Shown: positions 45,108-56,609, numbered from the stretch's first letter. The stretch is DNA of 64,000 nucleotides from Isochrysis galbana (GCA_018136815.1 CM030931.1:5338148-5402147), one strand, 5' to 3'. The notes: generated from the letters alone by a model not told the origin. A program made the numbers and translations.

Positions 45108-45289
45108 ACGCAAGGAGGTAAGCCAGGCGATGGGCAAAGCGGGCGACAAGGGAGGCGACAAAGGAGGCGATGGCAAAAAGGGTGAATGTAGGATGCTGCG
45201 ACGGTGACTAGCCTACAACTACAAGGAGGAGACATAGAAACGCAGACTGCAGACAACTTCTAAAACAAAAAGGTCGATCGGATGCGACA
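45108..45289 (-). mobile_element. LTR scrap related to the one ending at 39349
   Basis: Minus-strand start TGTCGCATCCGATCGACC; matches 39168-39349 closely over about 180 bases. Nothing of the internal region remains. Confidence 0.65.
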
Positions 45290-45299
45290 CCCTGGCCCC

Positions 45300-45850
45300 T
45301 AGGCCCCCCTGATTAGGACCCTCCAGCCAGCTCCAGGCGACCGGCAGGGGCGCGAGAGCCAGCTAGGGAGAGGCATGAAGAGCCAGGGCCATGCCCCAGC
45401 GCCCCAGCCTCACCTGCCGCATGAGCTGCGCTCCCAGGTCCCAGGTCCCAGGCCCCTGCAGGCCATCGGGAGACCTGAAGAAGGGCGGCATGCGCGCGCC
45501 ATGGGCCAGAGCCGCAGGGAAGAGAAGAGTGAGAGGGAAGAGGGAGGGGAGGGGGAAGCGGCAGCTCTCCCCTCCGCCGTTAACGTGTCTCCAAGGCCCC
45601 TGCAGGCCATCTGGAGACCTGAAGAAGGGGCCGGGCGGCATGCGCGCGCCATGGGCCAGAGCCGCAGGGAAGAGAGGAGTGAGAGGGAAGAGGGAGGGGA
45701 GGGGGAAGCGGCAGCTCTCCCCTCCGCCGTTAACGTGTCTTCTCGCCCTGTTTGGGTAAGAGAAAGAGAAGACGGGGGCGCCAAACCCAGGAGGGAAGGG
45801 CAGCGGCTCGCCGCGGCCACACTCGCTTCGCTCTGGGCTCCTCTTTCACG
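45300..45850 (+). repeat. D-type body with a 150-base tandem duplication
   Basis: Shares AGCCAGGGCCATGCCCCAGC and following sequence with D1 (about 1250-1510). TGCGCGCGCCATGGGCCAGA recurs at 45491 and 45641. Confidence 0.7.
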
Positions 45851-45902
45851 CGTGGCCCTGGAGGGGAGTTGGGGATTGAGAGAGGGGACGCAGGCGCCCC
45901 CC

Positions 45903-45926
45903 CATGCTGAAGTAAGTTTAAACTTA
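45903..45926 (-). repeat. Possible further hairpin-ATG module, inverted
   Basis: On the minus strand TAAGTTTAAACTTA is a perfect 14-base palindrome, followed after 7 bases (CTTCAGC) by ATGGGGGGGC, as in D1. No target-site duplication was identified. Confidence 0.5.
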
Positions 45927-46413
45927 GGTGAACATTACCTAAAACATAAGCACGTTCGCACATATAACAGTGATTGCAACGTCTAGGATGCACACTCGTT
46001 GTGAATGGCGCGCCACCCCAGGATCTCAAGTCAAGGGCTCCGCGGTAGATACTTTGAGAGTATGCCGGGTGCACCCAGAGTACAAATGGGACATGGTCTT
46101 AGTCGATCAACCGGTTCATGCTGAGCTCCATGCTTGGTGGCCATGCTCGGGTCGTGCCACTCAGTAATACGCGTGGGCGTGTCAAGATTCTGAGCGCCAA
46201 GTTCTTGAATCGGCGGAAGGGTCGACCCATCCAGGACGCGCGCAATAAGAGAACGCTTTGGGGAGTGCGACACATACCCCATTTGATCGCTCGAGGAGCG
46301 ATTTCCAGCAAGTACCTTTCGGTCTCTCGCTACTCCCAAGCGACTTGGATGCGCTGACCCTCAGAAAATACACGGCACGGGCATTACCCGAGCCGCCACG
46401 TAAACCCCTTCAG
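45927..46413. other. 3' flank of the symporter gene
   Basis: No gene seen; a small minus-strand frame (46031-46339) has no recognisable domain. Confidence 0.35.
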
Positions 46414-49203
46414 TCAAGCTTCTGCTGCCTGCTTCTCGATGGGGCCGGCGGCTTCCTTGCCCTCTGTTTCCCATGGCGGTGGCACCGACTTGAAGAGGAA
46501 CGAGTCGGGCACTGGCACCTTTTGGAGGGCGACGAGGAAAAGGAGCGAGACACCAGGGGAGATGAGCGAGTCGACGCCAGTCCAGTCCTCGAGCTTCTCC
46601 TGGGGGCAGCCGCCCTCTACCCAGTTATTGTCTGCATCGAAGGGTTCGAGGTATGCACCGGGCCCGAAAGACTTGGCGTAGGTGCCGACCAGGAGGAGGA
46701 GGCCATCCTTAGGCAGGGCGAACTCAAGAATAAGGCGTGTGATGGATCCGGCGAGCATGGCGATGCAGGCGGCGAGCGGGTTGCATTTCTTCCAGTAGAC
46801 GGCGGCGAACATAGGCACAACGCAACCAGCGAGCATGATGTCGAAAGCAACGATGAGAAGGTAGCCGGATGTGCCGGGAGAGCTGGAGGCGATGCCCGCA
46901 GCGAGTGTCGCCCAGAGGACAGTGGAGATGCGCGTGGTGACGAGTAGATTCTTGTTCTCATTGAAGTAAGCGAGCGGCAGCTTGCGCAAGAGATTGTGCG
47001 AAAATACGGTTGACATGGCCAGAATAGCACCGTCGCCGGTAGACATGGATGCGCACACAATGCCAATCAAAACCCAGCCGCCAATGAAGGAGTTCATGGG
47101 GAAGTAGCCGTCTTGCAGAGCACCCAGACCGCCCGACCCGTCGAAGTCGAAGAAGTAGTGGCAGTCGGGCTTGGTGCACGTGAACATTTTAAGGGGCGCG
47201 AAAGGGTCTGGTTTCCACTCGCCGCAGGTCGGCACGCCTTGCATAACCGTCGCATTGCACCCTGGGCCGAAACAGCCGATGATCGTGATGTCCTTAGAGC
47301 ATGAGTCGGCGACGAACTCGGCGTAAGGCGAGGAAGGGCCATAGAGTGCGCGGACGGCTCCAGAATTGAACGAAAAGAGAATGCCAATGGCCCATGAGAT
47401 GAGGCCGCCTGCGACGCAGCCGATGACAGCGATCCGCGGTGTCCTCGAGCCAAAGACGCGTGCTTGGAAATCGAGCGCACAAAGATTTCCAAAGCCAAGC
47501 ACAATGATGGTTGCCCAGTTGAGGACGATGGCGTTGGGGATGGGGTCGAGGGCGTCAGCGTGACCCATCTGGTTGCCCACCTGCTGTGAGTCGCCGATCG
47601 GATAGGCAGGCGAGACGCCCGGAGAAGTGGGGAAGGTGGAGAGCACATAAATGGAGCCGGCGATGAGGCCAGTCCAGCCGATGCAGGCCTGGACGACATC
47701 GGTGTAAGCGACTGAGACGAGGCCGCCAGCGACCGTGTACACCCACACGGCTGCGGTGGTAATCCAAATACCAGGCAAGACACCGATGCCAAACACGTGA
47801 GCGATGATCCGGCCACAGCCGACCAGGTTTCCGCCAAGGAGGCAGCAGAAAGACACGATGCTGAGTACAGCGAAGATGACCTCCGCCAAGGGCCCGAACG
47901 AGCGCGCAAAGAGATCAGGAAGAGTGAGCAGGCGCATCTCGTTGAGCTTGTAGGCAAAGAAGATGGCGTTGAGAATGAGCGAAAGCCCAAGCCCGATTGG
48001 CAGGCAAGCGCCATCCCAGGTGTGGTAGAAGTAGCCCAGGTCAATATTACCAAGCGCAGCATTTGAGTCGAGAGACTGCGAAGCAAGTGTCGCCGTGACC
48101 ACAAAGAGGGGCATGTTGCGGCCGCCCACGAAGAACTGGTCAGTTGAACCTCCCACAACGCGGATGGCGGCCGCGCCGATCACAGAGCAGGCCACCATGA
48201 AGCCAATGACGACACCGCGGAAGCCAATCATCTCCGAGGCCTCAGTGCGCGCCTCATCGCCAACGGGGCATGGGATACCACAGTCGAGCCATTGTGCCGC
48301 CGCATCGGCCTTGGTGCACTCGCCGTCCGTGGAGCCGTCAGCCTTGGTACCCACATGCGGATACGCGCCCGAGGATGACGCGTCTCCCGCTAGGCCGAGA
48401 GAAGCAAGTAGATGATTGATGGTCGACTTGGCGCCCGAGTACTTTCTCGTCTCATCGGTGGAGTACTTGCATGGCTCAATATAGCCCTTGCAGATGGGTG
48501 ACTTAGGCAGGCGGTTTGCGTCGGCGTCCTGGGGATCGGAGGGCCAGGCCGGCGTCGGCGCAGCACAGCCATATGTGTCGGTAATGTTAAAATCGGAGCC
48601 AGTCTGGGTGTAGCCGTCGTAGGCGCCGTTCGTGGGACAGGCCAAGCCGAGTTCAGCAATCTTGCCCGGGGGGAAGGGGAACGTGTACTCTTGGTACGGG
48701 AGACAGAGGCCTTCTGGGTTGAGCAGCGACGCCCATGGGCAGTCGAAGTTCTCGTCAACGGTGACGGTCGTCGTGCCTCCCGTCTCTGTTGTCACGTAGA
48801 AATCGCGGCCTGCGTGATTACGGAGGGAAGGTCGATCAGTGTGCGTGCGTGCGCCACCCACCAAAGTATCACCCCCCCCTTCCATCCCCCCCCCCGAGGC
48901 CGTCAGCTCACCTGGCCCACTCTCGACCGACATCAGGTTGCGGCTGCGCATCGCCTGTTCCATGTGCCTCTTCGCAATAGCCTGTCGATGTTGCGTCTCC
49001 TGTGAGGCGAGAGAGTGCTGCAGAGAGCCGGGAGCCCCTCGTTCCTCTCGGAGGCGACGGGCATTGGTGGCCTCGGCGTTCATCACTCGGGGTGAGACAC
49101 GGATGTATGCGTCACGCCATCGCATCGGCTTGCCACCGAAGAGGGCCTCGCCACCCGGCGGAATGAGGAGAAGGAGGGAGAGCAGCGGACGTGCCGCCAT
49201 CAT
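46414..49203 (-). CDS. Sodium:solute symporter (SSF) family transporter, two exons
   Basis: Exons 49203-48912 and 48809-46414 give 895 residues; the 102-base intron (48810-48911) is stop-free and in phase. A signal peptide (MMAARPLLSLLLLIPPGG) leads a long cysteine-rich extracellular N-domain (to about residue 300). The SSF core then begins with GFRGVVIGFMVACSVIGAAA and runs through about 13 membrane segments, including FFVGGRNMPLFVVTATLASQ, LGYFYHTWDGACLPIG, VYTVAGGLVSVAYTDVVQAC, ASMSTGDGAILAMSTVFSHN and AFDIMLAGCVVPMFAAVYW. These are characteristic of Na+-coupled uptake of sugars, urea, proline or choline; the substrate cannot be told. An extracellular loop contains DFDGSGGLGALQDG, similar to a calcium-binding EF loop. 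Confidence 0.85.
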   Translation of the reverse strand: MMAARPLLSLLLLIPPGGEALFGGKPMRWRDAYIRVSPRVMNAEATNARRLREERGAPGSLQHSLASQETQHRQAIAKRHMEQAMRSRNLMSVESGPGELTASGGGMEGGGDTLVGGARTHTDRPSLRNHAGRDFYVTTETGGTTTVTVDENFDCPWASLLNPEGLCLPYQEYTFPFPPGKIAELGLACPTNGAYDGYTQTGSDFNITDTYGCAAPTPAWPSDPQDADANRLPKSPICKGYIEPCKYSTDETRKYSGAKSTINHLLASLGLAGDASSSGAYPHVGTKADGSTDGECTKADAAAQWLDCGIPCPVGDEARTEASEMIGFRGVVIGFMVACSVIGAAAIRVVGGSTDQFFVGGRNMPLFVVTATLASQSLDSNAALGNIDLGYFYHTWDGACLPIGLGLSLILNAIFFAYKLNEMRLLTLPDLFARSFGPLAEVIFAVLSIVSFCCLLGGNLVGCGRIIAHVFGIGVLPGIWITTAAVWVYTVAGGLVSVAYTDVVQACIGWTGLIAGSIYVLSTFPTSPGVSPAYPIGDSQQVGNQMGHADALDPIPNAIVLNWATIIVLGFGNLCALDFQARVFGSRTPRIAVIGCVAGGLISWAIGILFSFNSGAVRALYGPSSPYAEFVADSCSKDITIIGCFGPGCNATVMQGVPTCGEWKPDPFAPLKMFTCTKPDCHYFFDFDGSGGLGALQDGYFPMNSFIGGWVLIGIVCASMSTGDGAILAMSTVFSHNLLRKLPLAYFNENKNLLVTTRISTVLWATLAAGIASSSPGTSGYLLIVAFDIMLAGCVVPMFAAVYWKKCNPLAACIAMLAGSITRLILEFALPKDGLLLLVGTYAKSFGPGAYLEPFDADNNWVEGGCPQEKLEDWTGVDSLISPGVSLLFLVALQKVPVPDSFLFKSVPPPWETEGKEAAGPIEKQAAEA
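48810..48911 (-). other. In-frame, stop-free intron of 102 bases
   Basis: Donor GTGAGC, acceptor ATCACGCAG. A poly-G run in the middle would encode SGGGMEGGG if retained. Confidence 0.7.
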
Positions 49204-50380
49204 AGTGGAGGAAAGGAGGAAGGGGTGGAAGGGCTGGGGAGGTTGTTGGCGTCGAGTGGGGGGGTACCGCGCCGGAACGCGAGGGTGGAGGAGGGTGGGA
49301 CGGGGAGCGTGGAGGTGAGCAAGAGAGAAGAGAATCGTGTGGTTCGTAAGTGAAAGAATGGCGAGAGAGACGTGGGGGGGGGGGGGGGGGACCGGCTGGG
49401 CTTTGCTCTGGGAGAGAGAGAGAGAGAGAGAGCGCGGGGGGGAGGGACGGGGGGGGGGGAACAGGAGGGAGGGGGGGGGACAGGGAGGTCGCGATCTCTC
49501 GTGGGAGGCGGGCGAGGAGAGAAGGGGGGGGGGGGCGGGGGGGCGGGAGGGGGAGGGGGGAACGCGGGGGGGGGGGGCGAGAACCTGTCGGCGGGAGCTG
49601 ATGGAAAGGGGGCGGCGTTGGGGGGGGGGGGACAGAGTCCGCGCGGATCTGCGCCGAGTTCGTCCCCCCCCCCCGCGCCCCCCCGCGCCGCCCGCCCCCC
49701 CCCCCCGCGCCGCCCGCCCGCCCGCCCGCCCGCCACGGCGAGGAACGTCACATGAGTACGGCCGGGGTCACTCTCTCTCTCCTCCCTCCACTAGACTAGA
49801 GAGAGCTCTCGCAGAGGGCAGAGAAGGGGGGGGGGGGGAACGGGGGGAAGGAGGTAGGGGACGACGACGGACTTCTCTCTCTCCCCCTTTCCGTCTCTCT
49901 CCTCTTCCTCTCTCTCTCTCTCTCGCCCTCCCTCTCCTTCCCTCCCTCCCTCTCTCTCCCTCTCTCTTCCTCTCCCTCTCTCTCGGGCCAAGCTGCTGCT
50001 GGTCGGAGCCGGGCCCTGCGCTCCCACAATCCACGTAAAGGGTCCCTGCCCCCCTCTCTCTACGATGAAAGCTCTCTGCCCTCTCTCTTGTGTGCCTCCT
50101 CCGCTGTACTCGAGGACTCTGCTCGGGGGGAGAGGGGGAGAGGGGGGGCGGGGGGGGGACGGGCGGGCGGGGGGGACGAGATTGGAAGGAGAGACGGTCG
50201 AGTCCCGCGCCAACGCGCGGGGGGGGAAGGCGCGGGGGGGGGGGGGGGGAAGGGCGGGGGGGGGGGGGGAAGGGCCACTCAAGCCCTCTCGGCGCGGCGA
50301 GTTCGGCAGTTTCTGACAGTTTCGCCCGAGGACCGCCATTTCTTTTTTTTGCTGATCCCATCGTTCCGAAACCCACAGGC
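49204..50380. repeat. G-run and GA/CT-rich region upstream of the symporter
   Basis: Many G runs of 7-16 bases (49377-49640, 50130-50270) could form quadruplexes; CCCGCC repeats at 49710-49735; CT tracts at 49870-49985. The open frames are by-products of low complexity. No gene. Confidence 0.8.
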
Positions 50381-51605
50381 AGGGCGGTCAAACACTATTG
50401 TAACTTCCAACTCTTTACTGCCGGAGCATGCAAATGGATGCTTCCAACGACATATTTCGTCCCTGCTCGCCAACGCCTTGACGGGTGCCCATGAGGTGCT
50501 GGGGGAGCCTCAGGGACATCCTTCCCCACATTTCCCACCTATTTACAACACAATAGGTCGAGATTGTAGTATGGAATTATGGAGAAAATAGGCCCAGGAG
50601 CCATGTGCGAAGCAGCCATTTGGATGCTTCAGTTTACCAAATAATCCACGTGTGCACGTTAGAAGGAGGTGTGAGAGGTTGTCTAGATTGCAAAAAGTGC
50701 AGTCCCCCTTGCCCCTGCTCTTCTTGTTCTTCTCCCTCCACGCGCCGCCACGCCGCGGGCGCTCTCGCTAGTCGCTAGAGGCCACCGCCGTGGGCAGAGG
50801 ACCCGTGCATGGAGGAGGAGGAGGACTCGGTCGAGGACCCCGCTTGTGGGCTTCCATCGGACGAGGAGGACGACTGCGACCTCCTCCTCCACCTCGAAGA
50901 CGCTGTCGAAGCGGAGGACTACGCTTCTGACGAGGAGGAGGGGGGGGCAGAGGGCAACTACGAGACGACTCGGACGGGAGAGAGGGGGGGCGGGGAGGGG
51001 GGGGGGGGGGGGATCCTGAAAAATTTGGTCATCTCTTTCTTTGCGGAAAGCGTCGCTTATATCGTTGAACATGTCTTCCTCTCTTCTCTCACCTCAAAAA
51101 ACGAAACCTCGAAGCATCCATTTGCATGTTGCATGCTTGTCGCATCCGCGATCGACTTCCGACCTTAGGCGTCTTCGAGCCTAGTCGTTCTTGTTGCCGC
51201 GGAGTTTTACTCGTAAGTTGTAGAACTCTTCATTCGTAACTCGCCCCTCGCTCCTTGCCGTTGCGCCCCTTTGCCCTTTGTGGCCTGTCTCGTTCCTGTT
51301 TCGCTCCTTTGCACCTTGGGCCTTGCTCGGCCTTTGGTCCCTCCTTGATGTCGTTCCCCCGCGCTCGCTCTCGCCACCGCTCGACCGCTCCCGTGCCCCT
51401 CTCGCCTGCCTGTGTCCTCTGCTCTCGTCTCGCTCGTCCGCATGCCGTCCGAGACCGAACCCTCGGTCTCCCCCTCGTCCGCGCGTGCCTCCCCCGCTCG
51501 TGTCACCTCATCCCCTGTGCCTCCTTCTGTTCATACTTCACATGTTACTACCACATACAGCCCCCCCACATCAGCACACGCAGCAGCCACAGCCTCCCAT
51601 TACTC
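50381..51605. other. Intergenic with transposon-end fragments
   Basis: AGGGCGGTCAAACAC at 50384 is the end motif of the element at 55054-57106. GCATGCAAATGGATGCTTCC (50426) is inverted near 51111-51137. An acidic frame at 50809-51168 (MEEEEDSVEDPACGLPSDEE) has no known family. Confidence 0.4.
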
Positions 51606-52285
51606 AGCCCAACCACACTATTAATCCGGATACGGGGGACGTATACACTACGGAAGTATGCGCGGCATACTTGCCGGACGGAGAACGTTGGATGCGCCAT
51701 AGAGGAAATTACATATCGGTAGGACCCTTTCTCAAGTCGTGGGAGAAGGTATCTGAATGGTCTAGATCAAGATTAGTAAATGCCACAGCTCTGACTACTA
51801 TCTATATAGACCTTCTTAGAAAGCAAGCGGAGTCCCCGCCCTCGGCTCCGGAGGAGCAAGAGTTAGCCCCTCAAGAAGATCCAGACGCACACGATCCAGG
51901 AGACATTCTAGTGGACAAGGAGCATAATTTTTATCTGCGCCAAAGGGGCGACTACCACAAAGTCCAGCTCAACGTTATGGGAGAACCCCACGAGCTGAGG
52001 AACCACAGCGGATATAGATGAGGATCCTACGATATATAAGGGAAGGTAACCCGAGCCAACGCTAGAGCAAAGGACGAACCACAGTCTCCCGCCACCTTCT
52101 CTCCAACTCCTGGCCGAAGCAGCGCGCGCGGCCTCCCCGGAACCAGCTTCTCCGCTAAAGAGGGAACTGGGAAAGGGGGAGGGGGTTGATAGGGGTTAAG
52201 GTTGGGTAGTAGGGAGCAGGTACATAAGCACACTGCCTCACGCCGCACGCGTAGCGGGGAATTTTAAGAAGATTTTTTTCTTTGT
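51606..52285 (+). mobile_element. LINE A copy A6, ORF2 piece plus 3' tail
   Basis: ORF2 segment from NPDTGDVYTTEVCAAYLPDG to HKVQLNVMGEPH matches 8038-8410; then a deletion joins it to the 3' tail, ending GGGGAATTTTAAGAAGATTT near 52275. Confidence 0.8.
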
Positions 52286-52754
52286 CACGATAAAGGACCG
52301 TATTCTAGCCTCGTTTGGGCCAATGGCCAATGGGCCTAGTTTCAAAAATCGAAACTCCGATTTCCCCCCTAAGGTTGGCTTGCCCCCGCTTTGTCGCGCA
52401 GTACGTGTAATTTTGGGGGGGTCGAGGGCGGGGCGCAAACTGTACGTCTGTACAGACTACAGAAGACGAACGTCTACGGGACGGAGGGCGGCTATCCGCT
52501 ATCTTAACGGCTACCTCCTGCCCACCTCCCTTTTGGCAACTCGTTGCCAACGATTCGCCAGCAAGGCTCCGGGGTGATTCAGAGCCTCTCTTCTACAAAA
52601 TCGTCGCGAATGAACTGCCCGTCAAAGTGTCACGCTAGAGCACGGCAGCAGTCGAGGCCTCAGGTGACTCTGAGCCTTGCTTGGGTAAACACATCGCCGA
52701 CGAACCGCTTGTGGTTCCTAGCGCCATCAACGGTACGCGTTGCTTTCGAGTTTC
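52286..52754. other. Intergenic, no gene seen
   Basis: Flank between the LINE tail and the dehydrogenase gene. Confidence 0.35.
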
Positions 52755-54262
52755 TCATCCCCATGCTTCATCGCCTTGCGGTGGTTTCCGTGCAGGCTGG
52801 CGTACAGCGGCTCGCCGGCGTAGCGCGCGCGCCCGGCCGCCTAGAGCGGCTGCGATCCGCTCATTCTCCCATGGCATCGGTGGGCAGCCCGCAAGCGCAG
52901 ACGAGGCATTGTACGCTACCGCCGCAATCCTTGCCAGCGCTGGAGCGCCTGAGCCACCCAGAATGGCGCCTGCGCCTCGCCAGGCCTCAGACGACGAAAA
53001 ATCTTCCATTAGTATGCCCGTCATGCCCCGCGTGGGATTGGTGGCGAGAAATGCAGCCGTATAAGAAGGGGTGCGAAGGGAGCCCACAAGACGCCGGATG
53101 GGCCGCGGTAGCCAGCGACCACGCCCAGGATGGAAGGCGCTCACCTGCGAGCAGGGAGCGGTGTAGCGACCTTTTGGTGTGTGATGCCTTCCGAGTTGTG
53201 GTGCGCACCGAGATTCTGGTGGCATACCCGATGAGGGCCTCGCGGTCTCCTAGCAAGAGTGTAACGGGTGGGACTGGAGGGGGGGGAGGGGATAAACAAA
53301 CACACCTCGATGAAGGAGCCGTCCTCGAGCGGCATGTCGCGGAACTCTCGGGCGAGGTGCACAGCTATGAGGGTATTTGCGCGCAGGCTTCGCGTCCTGG
53401 CCCCAAATGGCGAGTACTTCAACCGGCTGAGTGGGTCGAGTACCGCGAGCATCCCTCGCTCTTTCCGCGCGCTGGCGCCTACAGTGAGTATCCGTCCTAG
53501 CGGATACGGAAAGGGCCTCGCCTGCAGCTCGATGGCCTTGTCCGCAGCCAGGTCACCGACGTCGGAGCGATCGCCGGCGCGCTCAGCGCGCACCTCAGCT
53601 TCAGCGCGCCTCCTACGGCGCGCCTTGGCGTATGCCCGCGCGTCGTGTCGCATGGTGGCCGCCATCTGCTCAGAGAGGAGCGTGCTAAGCAAGAGCGGCC
53701 CAAGGTGGTTGGTGCCAAGACTGCGCTCCCACCCGCAGGGCGCTCGTGAGAAAAAGGGGAAGACGTCGTCAGCGCAATTCACGAATACGTGAAGCGGTCT
53801 GTGCTCCGCTTCCACACGCTCCGCAAACTCCCACACGGCAAGCGGATCGCAAAGGTCGAGACGGCGCACCTCGCAGCCAGCGACCACTCCGCGCCGCTCC
53901 GCGCGCGCGTTGAGCGCAGCGACGCGGCGCGCACACGAGTCGGGGCGGGCGCACGCAAGAAGGACGTCCGCGCCCACGCCGACCAATCCCTCCGCTAGCC
54001 CGATCGCAAGCTCTGGCTCTGTGCCCGCCACAAGGAGCGCCGAGCGGCCAGCGAGCAGCGCCAGCACTTCCTCTTCGCTCAGCCCGCCAGAGAGCGCGGC
54101 TGGCGGCTCGGAGGGCGGTCGCGGCGCCCGGTCGCCGCTTCCCCGCGCGAATGGACCCACGAACGTCGCGCCGCCCTCGCACAAACCCCAAAGAAACAGC
54201 GCCAGCGCCACCGCGCGCGCCCGCACCACCGACGCCATCCCGCCTCCTCCACCCCTCGCCAT
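52755..54262 (-). CDS. Atypical short-chain dehydrogenase/reductase, two exons
   Basis: Exons 54262-53306 and 53144-52755 with a 161-base intron give 448 residues; the join reads DGSFIE-VSAFHPGRGRWL, placing the conserved HPG block correctly. An N-terminal hydrophobic segment (RARAVALALFLWGLCEGGAT) is a signal anchor or transit peptide. The Rossmann start is SALLVAGTEPELAIGLAEGL (usual TGxxxGxG) and NCADD stands for the NxAG motif. The position of the usual YxxxK catalytic pair reads RTRSLRANTL, so both Tyr and Lys appear to be replaced; LRAN keeps the typical Ala-Asn. The retinol-dehydrogenase-like layout therefore may be catalytically altered or non-enzymatic. A Met at 54238 is an alternative start. 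A repeat with hairpins (54325-54515) borders the 5' end. Confidence 0.72.
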
Positions 54263-54324
54263 CCCCGCGGCAACTTGTGAGACGCCGGGAAAAAAAAAAG
54301 AGGAGTTGCAAGAAATTGGAAGTG

Positions 54325-54515
54325 GAAGTGGAGGCGGCCAGGAGGCCAGCAGGCACCCCCTCTTGCCATGCTGAGGCGGTGCCGCGCGCATGACGGGCTT
54401 CATAATGGGCAAGCCCGTCATGCGCAGCACCGTCATGTTGACGGCTGGCGGCCAGCCGCGCACTGCATGCGCGCGAGAGGCTGCCAGCAGAAGCTAGCAG
54501 GGGCGAGGTAGGCGA
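54325..54515 (+). repeat. Hairpin-bearing repeat, copy 1
   Basis: Matches 56610-56797. Contains the stem GCATGACGGGCTT ... AAGCCCGTCATGC (54388-54423) and CCGTCATGTTGACGG just after it. Confidence 0.75.
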
Positions 54516-55053
54516 GAAGCGAGAAGCGTTCAATCACCATCACCCACAGATGGAAAAGCGGTCAATCACCAGCCTCAGCCCACACATGGAAAAGCGTTCA
54601 ATCGCCATCACCCCCACAGCATGGCAAAGTGTTCAATCACCATCAGCCTACACATGGAAAAGCGTTCAATCGCCATCACCACCGTCGCTACGTAATTTAT
54701 TAAAGGACAAGCTTCATTTTTAGGCCCAGGTCAATACTTCTAGAAGTTTTTCTAGAAGTTTGGGCCGCTTCTCGAGCGCGTCACAAGTTTGGGCCCTCTC
54801 GAGAAGTGGGCTGCAAGTTTGGGGGGCGGCGCTCGCTCTCTAGGAGTAAAAACCCCTATTCTAGCAATATAATCTCCTATTCTACGCAAGTATAATCCCC
54901 TTTTCTACTTTTCTACGGATATATATAGGCCGTTTCCCGTCGCTGAATTTAAAAAATGATCAAAGCTCAAAACGGTGCTATATTTATTTTCTTTTACGTT
55001 ACATAAACAGCAAACAGGACATTTTACACATTTTATCATGCCAAACACAAGAG
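54516..55053. other. Intergenic with short tandem units
   Basis: GGAAAAGCGTTCAATC-like units recur four times between 54520 and 54690, some 45-60 bases apart. Small inverted repeats around CTTCTAGAAG at 54737-54760. No gene. Confidence 0.5.
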
Positions 55054-55689
55054 TAGGGCGGTCAAACACGGCTTTTTAAGTACTAATATGGGGGGGGTCG
55101 ACATTTTTGACCGTGAGCGGAAAGCCCCGGCGAAAGCGGCTCGGAGGGTCTCCCCGCCTTTTCAGAATCCTTGTCCGAAAAGACGGTGCGAAGTCCCGTC
55201 GGACCCCCCCCCCTTGCACACGCTCTGGCGGCTCACACGAGCCGAACTGGACGTCGCTCCCACTGAGAGATGTGTTTCTTTCACTTAAAAGGTGGATAGA
55301 CATATATTAAATTAGGGGTCCGACGCCCCATATTGCCTATAAAGCAAATTTCAAACCCTGGTGCCCCAGCGATGACGTCCGCGCATGCACATGCGCACCA
55401 CACACGGCTCGCACACGGCCGATTCGGCCGTCAGAGGATGAGCCTTGACGGTCCCGACCCTCGCCCCGCAGGATTCGCTCTGGCTCGCGACTGACGAGGA
55501 GCTGGAGCACCAGGACGCCATGGCGCTCGACGCTGCTCGCTGGTCGACAAAAGTTTGTTGGCCGATTGCGGGACAGGTGCGCTGCCGATCGCGCCCGCTC
55601 TGGCGCAGGTCGACCGAGCCCGTACCTACAATGCCTTTGCCGCCCCAAACGGCAGGTTCCCGACTCGTCTTTCGACGCTGTGAGGCAGG

Positions 55690-55740
55690 GAGAACACCTG
55701 CCGCCGATGCTCAACCAGAGCATCGGTGGCAGGTGTTCTC
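55690..55740 (+). repeat. Near-perfect 23-base foldback, 5-base loop
   Basis: GAGAACACCTGCCGCCGATG (plus CTC) pairs with its inverse across AACCA; the only irregular pair is G-T, which would be G-U in RNA. Confidence 0.95.
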
Positions 55741-56609
55741 TCTATGTTTTCGTCGGCTCCTCGGATTTTCACGTGCATCATAGGGCTGGTAGCAATCTAG
55801 AAATGTAATTTAAGCTAGCCTGCAGCGTGCTCTGCGACGGCGCGACGTGCGCGGCCGATCAGTACTGTGGAATTGATAGCCTTTTGTTTGACGTCTAAAG
55901 GGAGAATTTTTCTCCGCACGGAGGGCTCGAAAATTGGGCAGAAGGGCGAATTTCGAGCTCTAGACCGCCCGTTCTTTTGGCTACTAGTAGATTCAACATG
56001 TAATCTAGCCAAGCACCGGCCTGAAAGCTTCAGGCGTGATGGTTGCGATCGATTTCTGTGGGCAATCGTGTCGTGAATCACGATTGGACACCGGCTGCTT
56101 TGCGCTCATCACGAGCCAACTTTTAGAATTTTTTGGACACACAGATGGCCTCCAAGGCCATTCACGTTCGGAGACACACAGGTCGTGCCCGCCAAGCACG
56201 GGCCAGTCAATAGTTCGACCGTTTCTATAGCACAACATCCCAACATGGAGCACAAAAAGAAGTTTTGTTTTCGCGTTGACGTGCAAAATTGACGGACAGC
56301 CTCGTGTTTTCGAGCGTCTCACGTTCGATTTCGAGGGACAACCCCTCCTTTTCGCTCGATGGTTCGACAGTCTCATATGGTAAGACTGGTTGGCTACCGA
56401 AATATTGTCATTTGGGCATGCTGGTGGTCATGTACTGTGCTCATATGTGTCTTGGACTGGTGAAATGAAGCCTAAAATTAGAATTACTATGGTTACAATT
56501 TGGCAAAACTATAATCAATTTGATCTTTTTCTCCTGCGGCGGCGCGCGATGGCGGCCGCAGCGATGGTCGCTGGCCTCGCCAGTGGCCTCGCACGCGGCC
56601 TGTGGCCGC

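Noticed and set aside
49200-50390. Several overlapping long frames rich in Gly, Arg and Pro
   Set aside because: Produced by G/C homopolymers and GA tracts; no domain, no consistent codon use.
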